A DNA stretch of 64,000 bases from Nothophaeocryptopus gaeumannii (lineage: Eukaryota > Ascomycota > Dothideomycetes > Mycosphaerellales > Mycosphaerellaceae), in NCBI GenBank assembly GCA_031771865.1, contig JASISA010000040.1, positions 372,001 to 436,000 of the forward strand. Direction: 5' to 3'. The position numbers were made by a program, and so were the translations under genes. How positions within the stretch are numbered: position 1 is the first letter of the stretch; each line of letters starts with the position of its first letter. The notes beneath the pieces were generated by a model. The model searched no databases, was not told the origin of the DNA, and was given only the letters and a program-made list of their open reading frames with translations. Shown here in pieces: positions 61,145 to 64,000 of the stretch.

Positions 61145-63405
61145 ATGGCCAGCAGCTCCAGAAAACGGCGCGAAGATTCCCCGGGTCGTCTCTTGCAGAC
61201 ATTGAAGCGCCATACGGTACCGACAGCATGTAAAAATTGCCGGACGAAGAAGGTGAAAGCAAGTCTTCCATTCCACTAACTCCACCGGCGCATCTATGCT
61301 AAACTACGCAGTGCGATGGCAACACTCCCTGTAGCTACTGCTCGCGACGCTCTCTCGAATGCACCTTTGACAACGATCCCACCACCACCCCCCAGCAGAC
61401 ACGCAAGCGCAAACTTGATGAGCTCTCCCAGCGAGAACAGGACTTTCGCCGACTGTACGAGACCTTGTCTGGAGGAGATGAAGGACGAGCTGTCTCCGTC
61501 TTTCGTCGCATCCGAAGTGGTGAGGCCATCGAGTCGCTGCTCGCGTTCCTGCAGTCCACTTCCGAGCAAAGACAAGCGATTGCGATTCTGGGCAACGGTG
61601 AACGGCTTTTCGTTTCCACTTTAGTGCGATCCACCCTCTCCCTCCACGAGGTTGTTAGCATCGCCACGAAAGTGCTAGGGAACGATGATCACTCCTTGTT
61701 ACCACCGTCGCTATCATATATGCGCTTGCAGGATAAGATCGTTACACAGGAAAGTCTCAGTGATTTGATCGCATCAGCTCATCTGAACGAAGCGAGCCAA
61801 CAAGCGCAAGCGCAGGATGAATCGCCTACAGAAGGCGCGCCGCTCTGGGTGACCAGTCTCCCATGGGTGGGCGGCATCAGTGACGGGAGGGCGTCTCATT
61901 TGATCTCCATCTTCTTCACCTGGCTGAATCCTTTCTGGAGATACGTCGAACAGCAGCCTTTCTTGAAAGGGATACGCGGTAGAACCGAGAGTGATACATG
62001 CACACCGTTACTGGTTAACGCCGTACTGGCGTTTGCGTCGCTATATTCAGACGTGGAGGACTGGCCAAAAACGGGTGATGGCCCACAGCGAGAGTCACGT
62101 GGAACTCGGTATCACGACGAGGCTATCAGGTTGTGGAATCTTGAAGAAGGCAGACAGTCTCTCGCAAACCTACAGGCGCTCAATATCCTCACGGCCGAGA
62201 GTCTCATCAGGGGAAAGGACAACTTGGCTTGCGACCTTCTGAACGCGGCTCTCAGGATCAACGACCTCCTACGTGTGCCTCAAGTGACGCAAAGCCTAGA
62301 CAGAAGTGCTGCAGAGTTTGCTAAGGTGCGAACCTGTGCGTGGTGGACCACAGTACACATTGGCTTGACTTACAAGCTCGCGCTGCTCATCGACTCGAAG
62401 TTCCCTGAGTATGACGGAATGCAGGAGATGGATGCTACTTTGCTGTCGGATGCAACAACATACTGGAGCCCATATCCTCAGCAACGGCAACCTCTGCCGT
62501 GTCACGATAACCTCCTTTTCCGGTATCGTTGTCAATCTACCCAATTCCTTTGGCAGGCAACGAAGATCTTGGTGTTCGAGTCCTCGCATTTCAATGATAG
62601 GCAGGCATACGCAGACGCCGTACTAAATCTTGCACAGGAGTACCGAGTATGGTATGCGGCTCTCCCACCGGAGCTGCGATATTCGAAAGTCATGCCTGCC
62701 GGTCTTTACGACCTGCACGTGCAATACCTTTGCATACAGATGGCTATACACGAGCGCACCGACGTCCGGCTTTTTGGCCCATTGCACCATCCAACTATCG
62801 ACGGTGAGGACACTCTATCAAGAGAGCGGGAGGAGATGCTGAGAATACAGCTACACGGCAAGATATTGGAATACAATTATCGAGGCGCTAGCGTGATTCG
62901 CGACTTCCGAGAGACATACGGCCTGAAGTTCCCATCCTTCATGCTCCTCAATCACTCTGTCATGGGCGTCTTTGTCGGCCTGAACGAACTCCACGACGAA
63001 CGAAATGAGCCCCGGCGGCAAGTGTCGGTCCAGACTTCTGAATTCGGTCAAGACACCGAAAGTGCTCTTGAGGAGCTTTTCCGCCTTCTTACTGCCACGA
63101 GCCTGGAATGGACGATATCTCGCGGATTCCTCCGGGCAACCTGCCACTCTGCCACTTCCCTTGACGTGCAACTCCCGGAATCAATATCGGAGCTCATCAG
63201 GATTGTGGCTGGATCTGCGTGGCAGGCTTCGGACTTGGAACAATTGGAAAGTGGAACATATCCGAACTGGAGCTTGCCACACGTGGAGAAAGCAAATGCA
63301 GAGGACCGCCGAATGGGCGATACGCTCAGAGAATGGGAGGCTGACGGCCATTTGCCACAGCCTCAAGAGCAAGACGCGAAGGTGGCGGCGAGAAGACATA
63401 GTTGA
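61145..63405 (+). CDS. Zn2Cys6 fungal transcription factor
   Basis: 735 residues from exon 1 (61145-61258, MASSSRKRREDSPGRLLQTL) and exon 2 (61312-63405). The intron (61259-61311) starts GCAAGT and ends CTACGCAG after a GCTAAAC branch point, a GC-AG intron. Splicing rebuilds the zinc cluster ACKNCRTKKVKCDGNTPCSYCSRRSLEC as C-x2-C-x6-C-x5-C-x2-C-x6-C (residues about 29-56); the unspliced or GT-spliced alternatives break the x6 spacing. A linker with a coiled coil (RKRKLDELSQREQDFRRLYETL) follows, then the fungal transcription-factor middle domain (LLVNAVLAFASLYSD...YHDEAIRLW...LQALNILTAESLIRGKDN). It is a nuclear DNA-binding regulator; targets unknown. No biosynthetic genes lie beside it in the window. 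Confidence 0.88.
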
Positions 63406-64000
63406 TGAGAAAGCGTACACCCGATCGAAAACATGATTGGAGGACGTCGTGCAAATTGTCAGATCAGGCTCCCACGCATGAGCTCGTAGTGAAGAGCACA
63501 ACAGCCGCTTCGATGCCACAGAGGCCAGTATTTAGGTGTCGAGCGTTCAGCAGAGGCATTTACGCTATATGATCAGATGAATAGACGAGTTGCTCCGGGA
63601 ATAGGAACATGTTCGCCGCTTATCGTTAACTAGGCACGTCGACCACTTCCCCAAGACCTTTCTGAATACTAATGTCGAATGATCAATGATATCTGGAGCG
63701 CAAACATCTCAGCAGTATCTATCGATGGGACAAGTAGCGACGATGATGGATCTCCGCGTAACAACATTGCAGCAAACCCACGAGTGATACAATAAATGCA
63801 GCGAGAACACATGATCCGACGTTGTTCTGACCAGTCACAGGCGCTATGCAGCATCTAACAGTTTCAGTAGCCTCTCCCGTCGATGGTCTAGCTGAACGTC
63901 AACAATTTTCATTCATCTCCCCTCGGAGGAAGTCATTCGTACAATCTCAAGCCATTGCTCAAGCAACCCTGAACATGATTCATCCAAGACTCTTCCTAAG
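63406..64000. other. intergenic at right window edge
   Basis: About 600 bases with no recognisable gene or repeat; 3' flank of the regulator and then unassigned DNA. Confidence 0.4.

Overview
The window is nuclear DNA of a filamentous ascomycete. Introns are short (about 47-99 bp) with fungal branch points (CTAAC, CTGAC, CTAAA). Gene families are typical of Pezizomycotina: Zn2Cys6 regulator, NmrA-like reductase, GH55 and GH16 glucan hydrolases, F-box-like LPPELR proteins, Mph1. The spacing and family mix suit a dothideomycete; that placement is inference. There are no prokaryotic operons, rRNA genes, recognisable tRNA genes or CRISPR arrays.

Layout. 0-5.5 kb: a truncated Lys-rich nuclear-type protein, Erv46 and Sec20 divergent from one promoter (both cycle between ER and Golgi), and an LPPELR protein. 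7-18 kb: a hypothetical protein, a degenerate short-chain dehydrogenase, a BTB/POZ protein, a disordered protein, an NmrA-like reductase, a secreted Cys-rich protein, a decayed FAD monooxygenase, a GNAT acetyltransferase and a 36-residue small gene with a TATA box. 20-27 kb: Mph1 helicase, a GFA/CENP-V-fold protein and a fold-type IV transaminase closely resembling fungal (R)-selective amine transaminases. 27-39 kb: a decayed LPPELR gene, a secreted GH55 glucanase with one frameshift, CDC26, a 1,886-residue GH16 cell-wall protein whose tail is made of tandem PGTG mini-exons, and a secreted protein with an internal duplication. 41-54 kb: Nop14, a membrane-anchored hypothetical protein, a small hypothetical protein, 3-hydroxyanthranilate dioxygenase, a decayed dynamin-like GTPase, COQ6, a DUF4336 protein and a flavin monooxygenase. 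54.6-59.4 kb: a complete but inactivated 4.83-kb DNA transposon. 61-63.4 kb: a Zn2Cys6 regulator whose zinc cluster is split by a GC-AG intron.

The most unusual item is the transposon at 54581-59410. It has perfect 38-bp terminal inverted repeats, a 4-bp target duplication (GACC) and a retroviral-type integrase core (DDE) behind a Clr5-like helix-turn-helix. A second protein carries a SUMO-interaction motif and a SUMO-acceptor motif, and a minus-strand ORF is Cys-rich and acidic. About thirty copies of the octamer CACTCGYA are spread through its coding and non-coding parts on both strands. The transposase has two frameshifts and a stop, so this copy looks dead.

At a larger scale, several genes switch base skew along their length: the coding strand is C-rich in the 5' half and G-rich in the 3' half. 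Housekeeping genes (Erv46, Sec20, Mph1, CDC26, Nop14, COQ6, 3-HAO) alternate with accessory genes and four decayed genes, which suggests gene turnover between conserved blocks.
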